Assembly (NCBI RefSeq): GCF_036014195.1
Contig: NZ_CP107918.1
Location: forward strand, 744,001 to 808,000
From: Streptomyces sp. NBC_00442
Lineage (GTDB): Bacteria > Actinomycetota > Actinomycetes > Streptomycetales > Streptomycetaceae
Direction: 5' to 3'
Length of the DNA stretch: 64,000 nucleotides
The position numbers were made by a program, and so were the translations under genes. The notes beneath the pieces were generated by a model. That model saw only the letters and a list, made by a program, of their open reading frames with translations, was not told the DNA's origin and did no database searches. Positions 43,688 to 53,433 of this stretch are shown here, piece by piece. Position 1 is the first letter of the stretch; the number at the start of each line of letters is the position of its first letter.

Positions 43688-44162
43688 TCCCCGGCAGGGG
43701 GGCCAGCGGGAGTGCGGCCCACACGATCTTTCCGCCGCTCGCGGTCTGCTCGACGTCGCACACCCCGCCGGCCTCCTCGGTGATCTCCCGGACCAGGAGC
43801 AGCCCCCGGCCGCCGGTCTGGGCGTAGTCCGCCTCCAGGGCCTTGGGGCGGTAGGGGTGGTTGTCCTCCACGGACACCCGGATCCATTCCGCCCCGATGG
43901 CCACCTCGACGGCGACCTCCGGGGAGAGCAGGGCCGCGTGTCTGACCGCGTTGGTGACCAGCTCCGAGACGATGAGCAGCAGGCCCTGTACGAGGTCGTC
44001 GTGGGCCGGCACGCCCTGGCGCCGCAGCAGGTCGCGCACCGCGTGCCGGGCCTGCGGCACGGAGACGTCGACGGCGGGGGCGGTGAACCGCCACACGCCT
44101 TCGTACGCCTGCTGCCTGACCGGGGCGGCGGGTTCGGGCGGGAGGCTCCCGCGGATCTCCAT
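43662..44162 (-). CDS. ATP-binding regulatory protein (anti-sigma/HATPase, SpoIIAB-like)
   Basis: 166 aa from ATG 44162. HATPase_c Bergerat fold: SELVTNAVRHA (N box), VSVEDNHPYRP (G1-like) and TGGRGLLLVREI (G2). No kinase-partner domain. Such Streptomyces proteins phosphorylate anti-anti-sigma factors or bind sigma factors. An upstream in-frame ATG (44261) would add a non-conserved 33 residues; I prefer 44162 because MEIRGSLPPEP looks like the start of the conserved part. Overlaps idi tail-to-tail. Confidence 0.85.
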   Translation of the reverse strand: MEIRGSLPPEPAAPVRQQAYEGVWRFTAPAVDVSVPQARHAVRDLLRRQGVPAHDDLVQGLLLIVSELVTNAVRHAALLSPEVAVEVAIGAEWIRVSVEDNHPYRPKALEADYAQTGGRGLLLVREITEEAGGVCDVEQTASGGKIVWAALPLAPLPGITSPRRAP

Positions 44163-44297
44163 GTTCTGGCACCCACCCTTGCGGCTCGACGGCACACCCC
44201 ACTCCTGAAGAGTGTCGGGAGTGCGCTGGTCCGGACCGGCTGACTGAACAGAAGTCAGCATCTATCGCCGCTTTTTGATGAGCGATGAAAGAGAAGG

Positions 44298-45002
44298 TCA
44301 CCTCTCCGGCGGGTTCTGATCCCTCTCTGACGGCTTTGCCATGGCTTGCGGGGGTGTCGGAGACATCGGAGGTGTGCTTTTCGCGGCCTCGGGCGAGGCC
44401 ACCGCGTCGCTCACAAGAGTGACGATTCTGCGGCCGCCGACGCCGATCGCGATCAGCCCCAGGCCGTCGAAGAGCAGGGCCAGCGAGAAGAAACAGCCGA
44501 TGACGTACCGGCTGTTGCTCGGCCAGTTCGCCAGCACCAGGATGCCCAGGAGCACACCGAACGCGCCCTGCACCAGCGTCCAGCCGAACTGCGGCCCGCG
44601 CACCACCACGCTGCCGGCCAGCCGGAAGACCCCGCCGGTCAGGAACAGCAGGGCGGCGAACATCGTGAGCGCCTCGGCGCTGCCCTCGGGGCGGCGGATG
44701 ATGACGACTCCGGCGGCCAGGTTCAGCGCGGCGACCACGACCGCGAGCCAGAAGAAGCGCGAGCCGCGTGACTGGATCGCGTGGGCGAGACCGACGACAC
44801 CGCCGATGAGCAGCAGCCAGCCGAAGAGCAGCATCGTGGTGAGGGTCGCGAATTCGGTGTAGGCGAGGCCCACGATGCCGGCCACGACCAGGACGGCTCC
44901 GAGCAGTGCGAGCACACCGAAGCTCCGGCTCAGTCTTCTGCCTTCGCGTCGGGCGTTCCGCTCGCCGCCTTCGCCTTCGACGTTCCGCGTGGGCTTGGCC
45001 AT
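44298..45002 (-). CDS. DUF308/HdeD-family membrane protein
   Basis: 234 aa. Charged 25-residue N-terminus, six hydrophobic helices in three pairs (e.g. VLALLGAVLVVAGIVGLAY, LLFGWLLLIGGVVGLAHAI, VVVAALNLAAGVVIIRRP), the internal repeat style of HdeD proteins, and a Pro-rich tail (STPPMSPTPPQAMA). In E. coli HdeD is linked to acid resistance; in Streptomyces the role is unknown. ATG 45002. Confidence 0.85.
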   Translation of the reverse strand: MAKPTRNVEGEGGERNARREGRRLSRSFGVLALLGAVLVVAGIVGLAYTEFATLTTMLLFGWLLLIGGVVGLAHAIQSRGSRFFWLAVVVAALNLAAGVVIIRRPEGSAEALTMFAALLFLTGGVFRLAGSVVVRGPQFGWTLVQGAFGVLLGILVLANWPSNSRYVIGCFFSLALLFDGLGLIAIGVGGRRIVTLVSDAVASPEAAKSTPPMSPTPPQAMAKPSERDQNPPER

Positions 45003-45076
45003 CAGCGTCTCCTCAGCGATCCGCGTGCGCCCCCCTTGCGATCATAGGCAGCGGGTACCCGGATAGCATCCGGCGC

Positions 45077-45844
45077 ATGCAGCCGCAGCTACAGCAGAGC
45101 GTGAGCGAGGGCGTCGCCACCGTAGTCATCAGCAACCCCGCCAAGCGCAACGCGATGACCTCCGCGATGTGGCGCGCGCTTCCGCCGCTGCTCGACGCCC
45201 TGGCCACCGACCCGGGCGTACGGGCGCTGGTGCTGACCGGGGCGGGCGACACGTTCTGCGCCGGGGCGGACATCTCCTCGCTGCGCGAGCCCGGCGAGGA
45301 TCCGAGGGCGCTCGCGGTCCGGGCCGAGGAGGCGCTGGCCGCCTTTCCCCGGCCGACGCTGGCCGTGGTGCGCGGCCACTGCGTGGGCGGCGGCAGCCAG
45401 CTGGCGGCCGCCTGCGATCTGCGGTTCGCGCGGCAGGGTGCGCTCTTCGGTGTGACGCCCGCCAAGCTCGGCATCGTCTACCCGGCCTCCTCCACCCGGC
45501 GCCTGGCTTCGCTCGTCGGGCCGGCGACCGCCAAGTACCTGTTGTTCTCAGGGGAGTTGATCGACAGCGAGCGGGCGCTGCGCACCGGTCTCGTGGACGA
45601 GGTGCTGCCCGAGGGGCGACTGGGCGAGCGGGTGGCCGAGTTCACCCGCCTGCTGGTGTCGCGCTCGCAGCTCACCCAGGCGGCGGCGAAGGAGTTCACG
45701 GGCGGCGTTGCCGGACGCGAGGAGTACTGGGCGGAGCAGGAGCTGGGCTGCGGCGACAGCGCGGAGGGAATCGCCGCCTTCCTGGAGCGCAGGCCCCCGC
45801 GGTTCGGCTGGCCGCTCAGTCCCGGGGGAACCCGTTCGACCTGA
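45077..45844 (+). CDS. Enoyl-CoA hydratase/isomerase family protein
   Basis: 255 aa, crotonase fold. NPAKRNAMTSAMW, the oxyanion-hole segments AGADISSL and GHCVGGGSQLAAACDLRFA, and TPAKLGIVYPASSTRRLASL are seen. The Glu of classic hydratases around residue 113 is replaced by Gly/Ser, while the ECI-like position cannot be settled, so it may act as isomerase or on another CoA ester. Start ATG 45077. Its 3' end overlaps the convergent DJ-1 gene by 29 bp. Confidence 0.85.
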   Translation: MQPQLQQSVSEGVATVVISNPAKRNAMTSAMWRALPPLLDALATDPGVRALVLTGAGDTFCAGADISSLREPGEDPRALAVRAEEALAAFPRPTLAVVRGHCVGGGSQLAAACDLRFARQGALFGVTPAKLGIVYPASSTRRLASLVGPATAKYLLFSGELIDSERALRTGLVDEVLPEGRLGERVAEFTRLLVSRSQLTQAAAKEFTGGVAGREEYWAEQELGCGDSAEGIAAFLERRPPRFGWPLSPGGTRST

Positions 45845-46454
45845 ACTGCTCCACCAGGTCGGCGGGGGCCTTGAGGGGCGAGCCGGCGTCGTAGGGCGGC
45901 CGCGGGTCGTACTCGATGAGGAGCTGCACGGCCTGCGCGTACCGGTCCCCCGCGATCGCCCCGAGCAGCGTGAGCCCCATGTCGATGCCCGAGGAGACCC
46001 CGGCGGCGGTGACGTACTTGCGGTCCATGACGACCCGCTCCCCCGTCGTGTTCACCCCGAACGCGGCGAGCTGGTCGAGGGCGAGCCAGTGCGAGGTCGC
46101 CCTGCGCCCCTTGAGGAGTCCGGCCGCGCCGAGCAGCAGCGAGCCGGTGCACACCGAGGTGGTCCAGGTGGAGGCGACGTCGGCGGTGCGCAGCCAGTCC
46201 AGGAGCGGCCCGCCGTGCAGGTGCGGCTCGACGGCCCCGGGCGGGGCGCCCGGCACGACCACGATGTCGGGCCGCAGCACCTCGGCGAAGGCCTTCTCGG
46301 CGACGAGGGTCAGACTGCCGCTGTCGTTGCGGACCGGACCGGCCTCTTCGGCGACCAGCACCGTCTCGGCACCGGGAAGCCGGCTGAGGGTCTCGTACGG
46401 GCCCACCGCGTCCAGCGCGGTGAACCCGGGGTAGAGGACGACGGCGATCAGCAT
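45816..46454 (-). CDS. DJ-1/PfpI-family protein
   Basis: 212 aa. The nucleophile elbow is SVCTGSLLLGAAGLL (Cys), preceded by VPGAPPG (Glu side uncertain); TSHWLALDQLAAFGVN and GVSSGIDMGLTLLG are common in the isonitrile-hydratase/AraC-associated branch. No AraC domain follows. Members include isocyanide hydratases and glyoxalases, so a small hydrolase or hydratase is likely. ATG 46454 with AAGGAC upstream. The next gene on the same strand (46784) has the same domain fused to AraC. Confidence 0.85.
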   Translation of the reverse strand: MLIAVVLYPGFTALDAVGPYETLSRLPGAETVLVAEEAGPVRNDSGSLTLVAEKAFAEVLRPDIVVVPGAPPGAVEPHLHGGPLLDWLRTADVASTWTTSVCTGSLLLGAAGLLKGRRATSHWLALDQLAAFGVNTTGERVVMDRKYVTAAGVSSGIDMGLTLLGAIAGDRYAQAVQLLIEYDPRPPYDAGSPLKAPADLVEQFRSNGFPRD

Positions 46455-46783
46455 GGGCTGTCCTTCATCGAAAGGTCGCTGGGGGGGGCGGGCGAGCGCG
46501 GTCGTGGTGGTGGTGAGCGGTGGGGCCCGGGGGCGGGGCCTCCGCCGCGTGCCGGCGCGGGGCGTCACCGGGGTTACGTGATCTTCGGGCGGTGCGCCGC
46601 CCTGCGTCGCGTGGTGAAGCGCTGCGCGCTGATGCGCCCTGTTCGTGCCGCGGGCTGAAGCCGTTGCGCGCTGGGGCGTTGCGTCGTCGTGGAGGGGAGC
46701 AGGCGTCGCGGGGCATCCAGCGGAGGGAGGCGCCGGGCGGGGGCAGGGCGTCAGGCGGGGCAGGGCGCCAGGGGGGCGGAGCG
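46455..46783. other. GC-rich intergenic region between the two DJ-1-type genes
   Basis: 329 bp, extremely G-rich on the plus strand, with an eight-G run near 46484 and several copies of GGCGTCAGGCGGGG-like sequence between about 46755 and 46800. No gene recognised; promoter of the DJ-1 gene (minus strand) should lie near 46470. Confidence 0.4.
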
Positions 46784-47746
46784 TCAGGCGGGGGCGGGGC
46801 GGAAGCGGCGGCGGTACTCGGCCGGGGCGGTGCCCAGTGCCTTGACGAAGGCGCGCCGCATCGCCTCGGGGGTGCCGTAGCCGGCCGCACGGGAGACCTC
46901 CCGCACCCCGTCGGGGGTCTCCTCCAGAAGGCGCCGGGCGTGTTCGAGGCGGACCCGCTCGACGTAGCGGCCGGGAGTCGTGCCGGTCTCGGCGTGGAAG
47001 GCACGGGCGAAGTGACGCGGGGAGAGCCGGGCGCGCTGCGCGAGCGCCTCCACGGACAGGTCGCCGTCCGGGTGTTCGGTGATCCACTGCTGCAGTTCGC
47101 GCAGCGGCTCCCGCCGGGCCGTCTGCGCGGCGAGCTGCGCGCTGAACTGGGCCTGGTTGCCAGGTCTGCGCAGGAACACCACGAGGATGCGGGCGACGGC
47201 GAGGGCGGTGTCCCTGCCGTGGTCCTCCTCCACCAGGGCGAGGGCGAGGTCGATCCCCGCGGTGACCCCGGCCGAGGTGGCGATGCGGCCGTCCCGCACG
47301 AAGATCGGGTCCGCCTCGACCCGGACCGCGGGGTAGCGGCGGGCCATGTCGGCGCAGGACGCCCAGTGCGTGGTGGCCCGGTGCCCGTCGAGCAGCCCCG
47401 CCTCGGCGAGGAGCAGCGAACCCGAGCACACGGAGACCAGGCGCCCGGCGTCCGGCCCGTGCACCCGCAGCCAGTCGACGAGGCCCGGCGCGGGCCGGTG
47501 GGCACCGTCGCCGCCCGGGACGAGCAGGACGTCGTCGGCTCCCGCCTCCCCGAGCGCGCAGTCGGCCATGAGGCGCAGCCCGCTGTGCGAGGCGACGGGC
47601 GCCCCGTCGAGCGAGGCGAAACGCAGCCGGTAGGCGCCCGGGTCGCCCAGGACGCGGCCGACCATGGCGAACACCTCGGCGGGGCCGGTCACGTCGAGAC
47701 TCTGGACGCCGTCGAAGAGGACCACGAGGACGGAGCGCTGCGTCAT
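46784..47746 (-). CDS. GlxA-type AraC-family regulator with DJ-1/PfpI domain
   Basis: 320 aa. Residues about 5-180 form a DJ-1/PfpI domain with SVCSGSLLLAEAGLL (Cys elbow) and THWASCADMARRYP; 210-310 is an AraC HTH pair (DLSVEALAQRARLSPRHFAR, then REVSRAAGYGTPEAMRRAF and the FRPAPA end). This is the GlxA/argR-like layout that senses a small molecule and controls nearby catabolic genes, perhaps the standalone DJ-1 gene. ATG 47746 has AAGGA 8 nt upstream; ATG 47755 is in frame. Confidence 0.9.
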   Translation of the reverse strand: MTQRSVLVVLFDGVQSLDVTGPAEVFAMVGRVLGDPGAYRLRFASLDGAPVASHSGLRLMADCALGEAGADDVLLVPGGDGAHRPAPGLVDWLRVHGPDAGRLVSVCSGSLLLAEAGLLDGHRATTHWASCADMARRYPAVRVEADPIFVRDGRIATSAGVTAGIDLALALVEEDHGRDTALAVARILVVFLRRPGNQAQFSAQLAAQTARREPLRELQQWITEHPDGDLSVEALAQRARLSPRHFARAFHAETGTTPGRYVERVRLEHARRLLEETPDGVREVSRAAGYGTPEAMRRAFVKALGTAPAEYRRRFRPAPA

Positions 47747-47945
47747 GCTCCCCATCCTTGGGCCCCACCGCGATGGCCGCAATGACAAGAATCCCACCTT
47801 TCCTGCCATCAGGACCCGGATACGACCTCCGCCACGCCCCCGAACAGGCCCGCAGCGAGTCCCGACACGCCGCCCGGCGCGAGCCGCGTCGTCGCACGCG
47901 GCCCACCCCTTCCCGACGTACCGACCAGTCGGTAACGTTCTGGCC

Positions 47946-48809
47946 ATGAGCTCTCTCCCGCCCCGCGCCGCACGCCGCTGCAACAGCCCCGTCAACTCGC
48001 TGCACGCCACGATCTACTTCTCGCCCGACTTCACCCAGGAGCTCGCCGCACTCGGCATCGAGGACCGCGGCGCCGCCTACTTCGCCGGGCGTGCGGCCGC
48101 GATGGGAGCGGTGGGGCCGGGTGTCGTGGCCGCCACCTTCTACAACTTCAACCACGCTCTCATCGCCCGGCACCTGCCCGCCGTGTGGCGCACCGCCTCC
48201 CCCGAGGCCGTCCTGGCCGCCCGCCTGCGGGCGGTGGACAGCACGCTGCGCATGCTGCTCGGCGAGGAGACCTGCGCCTCCGAAGAGATGGCAGAGGCGG
48301 CCCGGCTCGCGCTGCGCGCCGCCGAGGGCTGCACCCGGCACGCCCGCCCGCTGTACGCGGCCCACGCCGACCTGCCCGTGCCCGAGCAGCCGCACCTCGC
48401 CTACTGGCACGCGGCGACGCTGCTGCGCGAGCACCGGGGTGACGGCCACCTCACCGCGCTGCTCGACCTCGGGCTCGACCCGCTGGAGGCGCTGGTCAGT
48501 CACACCGCTACCGGCAAGGGCATGGCGCCGCGCTGGGTGTTCGCCACGCGCGGCTGGCAGGAGACGGAGTGGGACGCGGCCGCCGCGCGGCTGCGCGAGC
48601 GCGGACTGCTGGATACCGAAGGCGAGTTGACCGAGGCCGGGGTGGCGCTCCGCGCCGACCTCGAAGACCGCACCGACCGGCTCGACCTCGCCCCCTACGA
48701 ACTCCTCGGTGAGCGGGACGTGGCCCGGCTCACCGAACTCGCCAAGGGATTCCTGGTGACGGCGGCCCTGGCAGGCGGCTTCCCGGCCGACCTCGTCGGC
48801 AAGGGCTGA
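47946..48809 (+). CDS. SCO6745-family (SalK-like) protein
   Basis: 287 aa. NSLHATIYFSPDFTQELAALGI, GPGVVAATFYNFNHALIARHLP (two pieces GPGVVAATFYN and FNHALIARHLP) and the C-terminal winged-helix-like RLRERGLLDTEGELTEAG match the family named for SCO6745, near SCO6750 (idi) in S. coelicolor. The fold suggests a MarR-like C-terminal half; role unknown. ATG 47946 is 200 bp from the divergent GlxA-type gene. Confidence 0.8.
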   Translation: MSSLPPRAARRCNSPVNSLHATIYFSPDFTQELAALGIEDRGAAYFAGRAAAMGAVGPGVVAATFYNFNHALIARHLPAVWRTASPEAVLAARLRAVDSTLRMLLGEETCASEEMAEAARLALRAAEGCTRHARPLYAAHADLPVPEQPHLAYWHAATLLREHRGDGHLTALLDLGLDPLEALVSHTATGKGMAPRWVFATRGWQETEWDAAAARLRERGLLDTEGELTEAGVALRADLEDRTDRLDLAPYELLGERDVARLTELAKGFLVTAALAGGFPADLVGKG

Positions 48810-48875
48810 TCGGCGATTACCGTCGCCGCCTGCCACAATGGCGCCTCAGGCTCAGCGAGAAGGCGGTACGGCAAC

Positions 48876-51338
48876 GTGACGACGTCCATCGAAAGCAGGA
48901 TCGCCGAGGAACTCGGCGTACGGGAGCGGCAGGTGAAGGCCGCCGTCGAGCTGCTCGACGGCGGATCCACCGTCCCGTTCATCGCTCGCTACCGCAAGGA
49001 AGCGACCGAGATGCTGGACGACGCCCAGCTGCGCGCCCTCGAAGAGCGGCTGCGCTACCTGCGGGAGCTGGAGGACCGGCGCGCCGCCGTCCTCGACTCC
49101 GTACGGGAGCAGGGCAAGCTCACCGACGCGCTCGAAGCGCAGATCCGGGGCGCCGACACCAAGGCCCGCCTGGAGGACATCTACCTGCCCTTCAAGCCCA
49201 AGCGGCGCACCAAGGCGCAGATCGCCCGCGAGGCGGGTCTCGAACCGCTCGCCGACGGCCTCCTGGGCGACCCGTCGGTGGACCCGCTCGTGGCGGCCGC
49301 CGCGTTCGTGGACGGCGAGAAGGGCGTCGCCGACGCGGCGGCGGCCCTGGAGGGTGCCCGCGCGATCCTCGCCGAGCGGTTCTCGGAGGACGCCGACCTG
49401 ACCGGCGAGCTCCGCGAACGCATGTGGACCAGGGGCCGGCTCGCGGCGAAGGTGCGCGAGGGCAAGGAGGAGGCGGGCGCCAAGTTCGCCGACTACTTCG
49501 ACTTCACCGAGCCGTTCACAGCCCTCCCCTCGCACCGGATCCTCGCGATGCTGCGCGGCGAGAAGGAGGACGTCCTCGACCTCGTCCTGGAGCCCGAGGA
49601 GCCGTCGGCCGAGCCCGGCCCTTCGGCGTACGAGAACATGGTGGCGCGCCGCTTCGGCGTCGCCGACCGCGGCCGGCCCGGCGACAAGTGGCTTGCCGAC
49701 ACGGTGCGTTGGGCCTGGCGCACCCGCATCCTGGTGCACCTCGGCATCGACCTGCGGCTGCGCCTTCGCACCGCAGCCGAGGACGAGGCGGTCCGCGTCT
49801 TCGCCTCCAACCTGCGCGACCTGCTGCTCGCCGCCCCTGCCGGCACCCGCGCCACACTGGGCCTCGATCCGGGCTTCCGCACGGGCGTGAAGGTGGCGGT
49901 GGTGGACGCGACCGGCAAGGCCGTGGCCACCGACGTCATCCACCCGCACGTCCCGGCCAACAAGTGGGACCAGGCACTGGCGAAGCTGGCCGCGCTCTGT
50001 CAGGAGCACGCGGTCGAACTGATCGCCATCGGCAACGGCACCGCCTCCCGCGAGACGGACAAGCTCGCCGGTGAACTCATCGCCAAGCACCCGGAGTTGA
50101 AGCTCGCGAAGGTGATGGTGTCGGAGGCGGGCGCTTCGGTGTACTCGGCTTCGGCCTTCGCCTCGCAGGAGTTCCCCGACATGGACGTGTCGCTGCGCGG
50201 CGCGGTATCCATCGCCCGGCGCCTGCAGGACCCGCTCGCCGAGCTGGTGAAGATCGACCCGAAGTCGATCGGCGTCGGCCAGTACCAGCACGACCTGTCC
50301 GAGGTGAAGCTGTCGCGCTCGCTCGACGCGGTGGTCGAGGACTGTGTGAACGGTGTGGGTGTCGACGTCAACACCGCGTCCGTGCCGCTGCTTTCGCGGG
50401 TGTCCGGCATCGGCTCGACGCTCGCCGAGAACATCGTGGCGCACCGCGACAACAACGGCCCGTTCCGCTCCCGCCGGGCGCTCAAGGACGTGGCGCGGCT
50501 CGGCCCGAAGGCGTACGAGCAGTGCGCGGGCTTCCTGCGGATCCGCGACGGCGACGACCCGCTTGACGCCTCCAGCGTGCACCCCGAGGCGTATCCGGTG
50601 GTGCGGCGGATGGTGAAGACCGCGGGCAGCGAGGTCGCGTCGCTCGTCGGCAACACCGGGGTGCTGCGCTCGCTGCGCCCCGACGACTTCGTGGACGACA
50701 CCTTCGGCCTGCCCACGGTCACCGACATCCTGCGCGAGCTGGAGAAGCCGGGCCGCGACCCGCGTCCGGCGTTCAGGACCGCCACCTTCAAGGAGGGCGT
50801 CGAGAAGATCGGCGACCTGGCGCCCGGGATGGTGCTCGAAGGGGTGGTCACCAATGTGGCGGCGTTCGGGGCGTTCATCGACATCGGTGTGCACCAGGAC
50901 GGGCTCGCCCACGTCTCGGCGCTCTCGAAGACGTTCGTGAAGGACCCGCGGGACGTGGTGAAGCCCGGCGACATCGTCAAGGTGAAGATCCTCGACGTGG
51001 ACGTGCCGCGCAAGCGGATCTCGCTGACACTCCGGCTCGACGACGACGCGTCCGCGCCGGGCGGCGCGCCCCAGCGCGAGCGGGGCGAACGCGGCGGCCA
51101 GGGGCAGGGCGGCCGGCCCCCTCGCCAGCGGCAAGGCCAGGGCCAGGCGCAGGGTGCGGGCCAGAATCGGAGCCAGGGCCAGGCCCAGCGACGTGCGAGT
51201 GACGGCGAGAGCCGCGGCGGCGGCCGTCAGGGCGGCGGCCAGGGCCGCGGCTCGGCGCCCGCGCCGGCGAACAGCGCGATGGCGGACGCGCTGCGCAAGG
51301 CCGGCCTCGTCGACCCCAAGGGCCGCGGCGGGCGCTGA
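48876..51338 (+). CDS. tex: Tex-type RNA-binding transcription accessory protein
   Basis: 820 aa from GTG 48876. N-terminal Tex domain ([20 protein letters not shown]), YqgF-like RNase H fold ([16 protein letters not shown]), HhH segments ([33 protein letters not shown]) and an S1 domain at about 645-720 ([20 protein letters not shown]). A Gly/Gln/Arg-rich tail ([18 protein letters not shown]) is longer than usual and probably disordered, with RNA-binding character. Tex binds RNA and influences transcription/quality control. Converges on the 19-bp hairpin at 51371. Confidence 0.95.
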   Translation: MTTSIESRIAEELGVRERQVKAAVELLDGGSTVPFIARYRKEATEMLDDAQLRALEERLRYLRELEDRRAAVLDSVREQGKLTDALEAQIRGADTKARLEDIYLPFKPKRRTKAQIAREAGLEPLADGLLGDPSVDPLVAAAAFVDGEKGVADAAAALEGARAILAERFSEDADLTGELRERMWTRGRLAAKVREGKEEAGAKFADYFDFTEPFTALPSHRILAMLRGEKEDVLDLVLEPEEPSAEPGPSAYENMVARRFGVADRGRPGDKWLADTVRWAWRTRILVHLGIDLRLRLRTAAEDEAVRVFASNLRDLLLAAPAGTRATLGLDPGFRTGVKVAVVDATGKAVATDVIHPHVPANKWDQALAKLAALCQEHAVELIAIGNGTASRETDKLAGELIAKHPELKLAKVMVSEAGASVYSASAFASQEFPDMDVSLRGAVSIARRLQDPLAELVKIDPKSIGVGQYQHDLSEVKLSRSLDAVVEDCVNGVGVDVNTASVPLLSRVSGIGSTLAENIVAHRDNNGPFRSRRALKDVARLGPKAYEQCAGFLRIRDGDDPLDASSVHPEAYPVVRRMVKTAGSEVASLVGNTGVLRSLRPDDFVDDTFGLPTVTDILRELEKPGRDPRPAFRTATFKEGVEKIGDLAPGMVLEGVVTNVAAFGAFIDIGVHQDGLAHVSALSKTFVKDPRDVVKPGDIVKVKILDVDVPRKRISLTLRLDDDASAPGGAPQRERGERGGQGQGGRPPRQRQGQGQAQGAGQNRSQGQAQRRASDGESRGGGRQGGGQGRGSAPAPANSAMADALRKAGLVDPKGRGGR

Positions 51339-51370
51339 GCCAGGCTGGGCAGCTGAGCCCGGAGGACGCC

Positions 51371-51410
51371 GAGGGGCGGGCGTACGTCAACTGACGTACG
51401 CCCGCCCCTC
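51371..51410. terminator. 19-bp perfect bidirectional terminator
   Basis: The arm 51371-51389 (GAGGGGCGGGCGTACGTCA) and its exact complement at 51392-51410 are separated by 2 bp, one of the longest perfect stems in the window. It lies between the convergent tex and ABC-F genes. Confidence 0.9.
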
Positions 51411-51442
51411 GTTACGCGTCCGGCGGCCCGCCACCACCCGCG

Positions 51443-51550
51443 CTCGGTGAGCCGTCCGTACTCGGTGAGCCGTCCGTACTCGGTGAGCCGTCCGTACTCG
51501 GTGAGCCGTCCGTACTCGGTGAGCGGTCAGTGCTCGGTGAGCTTTCCGTC
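51443..51550. repeat. 18-bp tandem repeat at the ABC-F 3' end, six units
   Basis: CTCGGTGAGCCGTCCGTA is repeated exactly at 51443-51460, 51461-51478, 51479-51496 and 51497-51514; units 51515-51532 and 51533-51550 are diverged. The last two encode the C-terminus and stop of the ABC-F gene (minus strand), so the array seems to have grown out of the end of that gene. Being a multiple of 3, the frame repeats as YGRLTE per unit on the minus strand. Confidence 0.95.
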
Positions 51551-53164
51551 CGCGACTTCCAGGCGGCGGGTGGTGGTGACGGCGTCCAGCATCCTGCGGT
51601 CGTGGGTGACCAGGAGCAGGGTGCCGGTGTAGGAGTCGAGCGCCGACTCCAGCTGTTCGATGGCGGGCAGGTCCAGGTGGTTGGTCGGCTCGTCGAGGAC
51701 GAGGAGGTTGACGCCCCGGCCCTGGAGCAGGGCGAGGGCCGCGCGGGTGCGTTCGCCCGGTGAGAGCGATCCGGCCGGACGGAGCACGTGGTGCGCCTTG
51801 AGGCCGAACTTGGCGAGCAGGGTGCGGACCTCCGCGGGCTCCGTGTCGGGGACCGCGGCGCAGAACGCGTCGAGCAGTGCGTCGTCGCCGAGGAACAGTC
51901 CGCGCGCCTGGTCGACCTCGCCGACGACGACGCCCGAGCCGAGCGTGGCGTGGCCGGCGTCGAGGGGCAGCCGGCCGAGGAGGGCGGCGAGCAGGGTGGA
52001 TTTGCCGGAGCCGTTGGCGCCGGTGATGGCCACGCGGTCGGCCCAGTCGATCTGGAGCGAGACCGGCCCGAAGGTGAAGGCTTCGCGGTGCACCTCGGCG
52101 TCGCGCAGGCTGGCGACGACGGCGCCGGAGCGGGGCGCGGAGGCGATCTCCATCCGCAGTTCCCACTCCTTGCGGGGCTCGTCCACCACGTCGAGGCGCT
52201 CGATCATGCGCTGCGTCTGGCGGGCCTTGGACGCCTGCTTCTCGCTGGACTCGCTGCGGAACTTCTTTCCGAGCTTGTCGCTGTCGGTCGCCTTGCGGCG
52301 GGCGTTCTTGACGCCCTTGTCCATCCAGGAACGCTGCATCTGGGCGCGGCCTTCGAGCGCGGAGCGCTTGTCGGCGTACTCCTCGAAGTCGTCCCGCGCG
52401 TGACGCCGTGCGGTGGCGCGCTCTTCCAGGTAGGCCTCGTAGCCGCCGCCGTACAGGTTGATCTGCTGCTGGGCGAGGTCGAGTTCGAGGACCTTGGTGA
52501 CGGTGCGGGCGAGGAACTCGCGGTCGTGGCTGACGACGACCGTGCCGGCCCGCAGTCCCTTCACGAACGCTTCGAGCCGCTCAAGCCCGTCCAGGTCGAG
52601 GTCGTTGGTGGGCTCGTCGAGCAGGAAGACGTCGTAGCGGGACAGGAGCAGCGAGGCGAGGCCCGCGCGGGCTGCCTGGCCGCCGGAGAGCGCGGTCATC
52701 GGCTGGTCGAGGCCGGTGGTGAGGCCGAGCGAGGCGGCGACCTCCTCGGCCCGCTCGTCCAGGTCGGCGCCGCCCAGTGCGAGCCAGCGCTCCAGGCTGT
52801 CGGCGTAGGCGTCGTCGGCGCCGGGGGCCCCGTCGACCAGGGCCTGTGTCGCGATGTCCATCGTTTCCTGGGCCGCGGCGACACCGGTGCGCCGCGCGAG
52901 GAAGGCGCGGATCGTCTCGCCGGGGCGCCGGTCGGGCTCCTGCGGGAGATGACCGACGCTCGCGCCGGGCGGGGAGAGCCGCAGCTCGCCCTCCTCGGGG
53001 GCGTCGAGCCCTGCGAGCAGGCGCAGCAGCGAGGACTTGCCTGCTCCGTTGGGTCCGACGAGGCCGATGACGTCGCCGGGGGCGACCACCAGGTCGAGCC
53101 CGGCGAACAGGGTGCGGTCGCCGTGGCCGGCGGCGAGATCCTTGGCGACGAGAGTTGCAGTCAT
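51527..53164 (-). CDS. ABC-F family ATP-binding protein
   Basis: 545 aa with two ATPase domains and no membrane segment. Domain 1: GLVGPNGAGKSS, signature ALSGGQAARAGL, Walker B VFLLDEPTNDL. Linker of about 80 charged residues (P-site tRNA interaction motif region; DDFEEYADKRSALEGRAQMQ). Domain 2: TGANGSGKST, SLSPGERTRAAL, LLVLDEPTNHL. It acts on ribosomes as a translation factor; antibiotic-resistance members exist (ARE ABC-F), but the short linker does not show which. ATG 53164. Its 3' end lies in the 18-bp repeat. Confidence 0.93.
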   Translation of the reverse strand: MTATLVAKDLAAGHGDRTLFAGLDLVVAPGDVIGLVGPNGAGKSSLLRLLAGLDAPEEGELRLSPPGASVGHLPQEPDRRPGETIRAFLARRTGVAAAQETMDIATQALVDGAPGADDAYADSLERWLALGGADLDERAEEVAASLGLTTGLDQPMTALSGGQAARAGLASLLLSRYDVFLLDEPTNDLDLDGLERLEAFVKGLRAGTVVVSHDREFLARTVTKVLELDLAQQQINLYGGGYEAYLEERATARRHARDDFEEYADKRSALEGRAQMQRSWMDKGVKNARRKATDSDKLGKKFRSESSEKQASKARQTQRMIERLDVVDEPRKEWELRMEIASAPRSGAVVASLRDAEVHREAFTFGPVSLQIDWADRVAITGANGSGKSTLLAALLGRLPLDAGHATLGSGVVVGEVDQARGLFLGDDALLDAFCAAVPDTEPAEVRTLLAKFGLKAHHVLRPAGSLSPGERTRAALALLQGRGVNLLVLDEPTNHLDLPAIEQLESALDSYTGTLLLVTHDRRMLDAVTTTRRLEVADGKLTEH

Positions 53165-53433
53165 GAGGTGACCGATCCTAATCCGTCCCCCGGCCGCCCC
53201 GGATCCCCGGCCGCCGCACGCTCCCCCGGCCGCGGTCCCGGCCCCGTTCACCGACGTACCCGGAACGCGGGCCCGTGGCCAAAACCGGGCGGATGATTCC
53301 GGGCACGATGGGAGACTCCTCGCTACGGGACGTCGCCGCGGACCCGACCGGGGGCCTGCGGGCAGGCGCCCCGGCGCGGAGGCGGACCCGGCCGCCGCAT
53401 CCGCCCGCCCGCTCCCCCGGAGGTTCCCCCGCC

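Noticed and set aside
46455..46783. Possible RNA gene in the G-rich spacer
   Set aside because: Only G-richness and short repeats are visible; no convincing conserved fold could be assigned from sequence alone.
51443..51514. CRISPR-like repeats
   Set aside because: The 18-bp units are contiguous without spacers and derive from a coding 3' end, so this is a tandem repeat.
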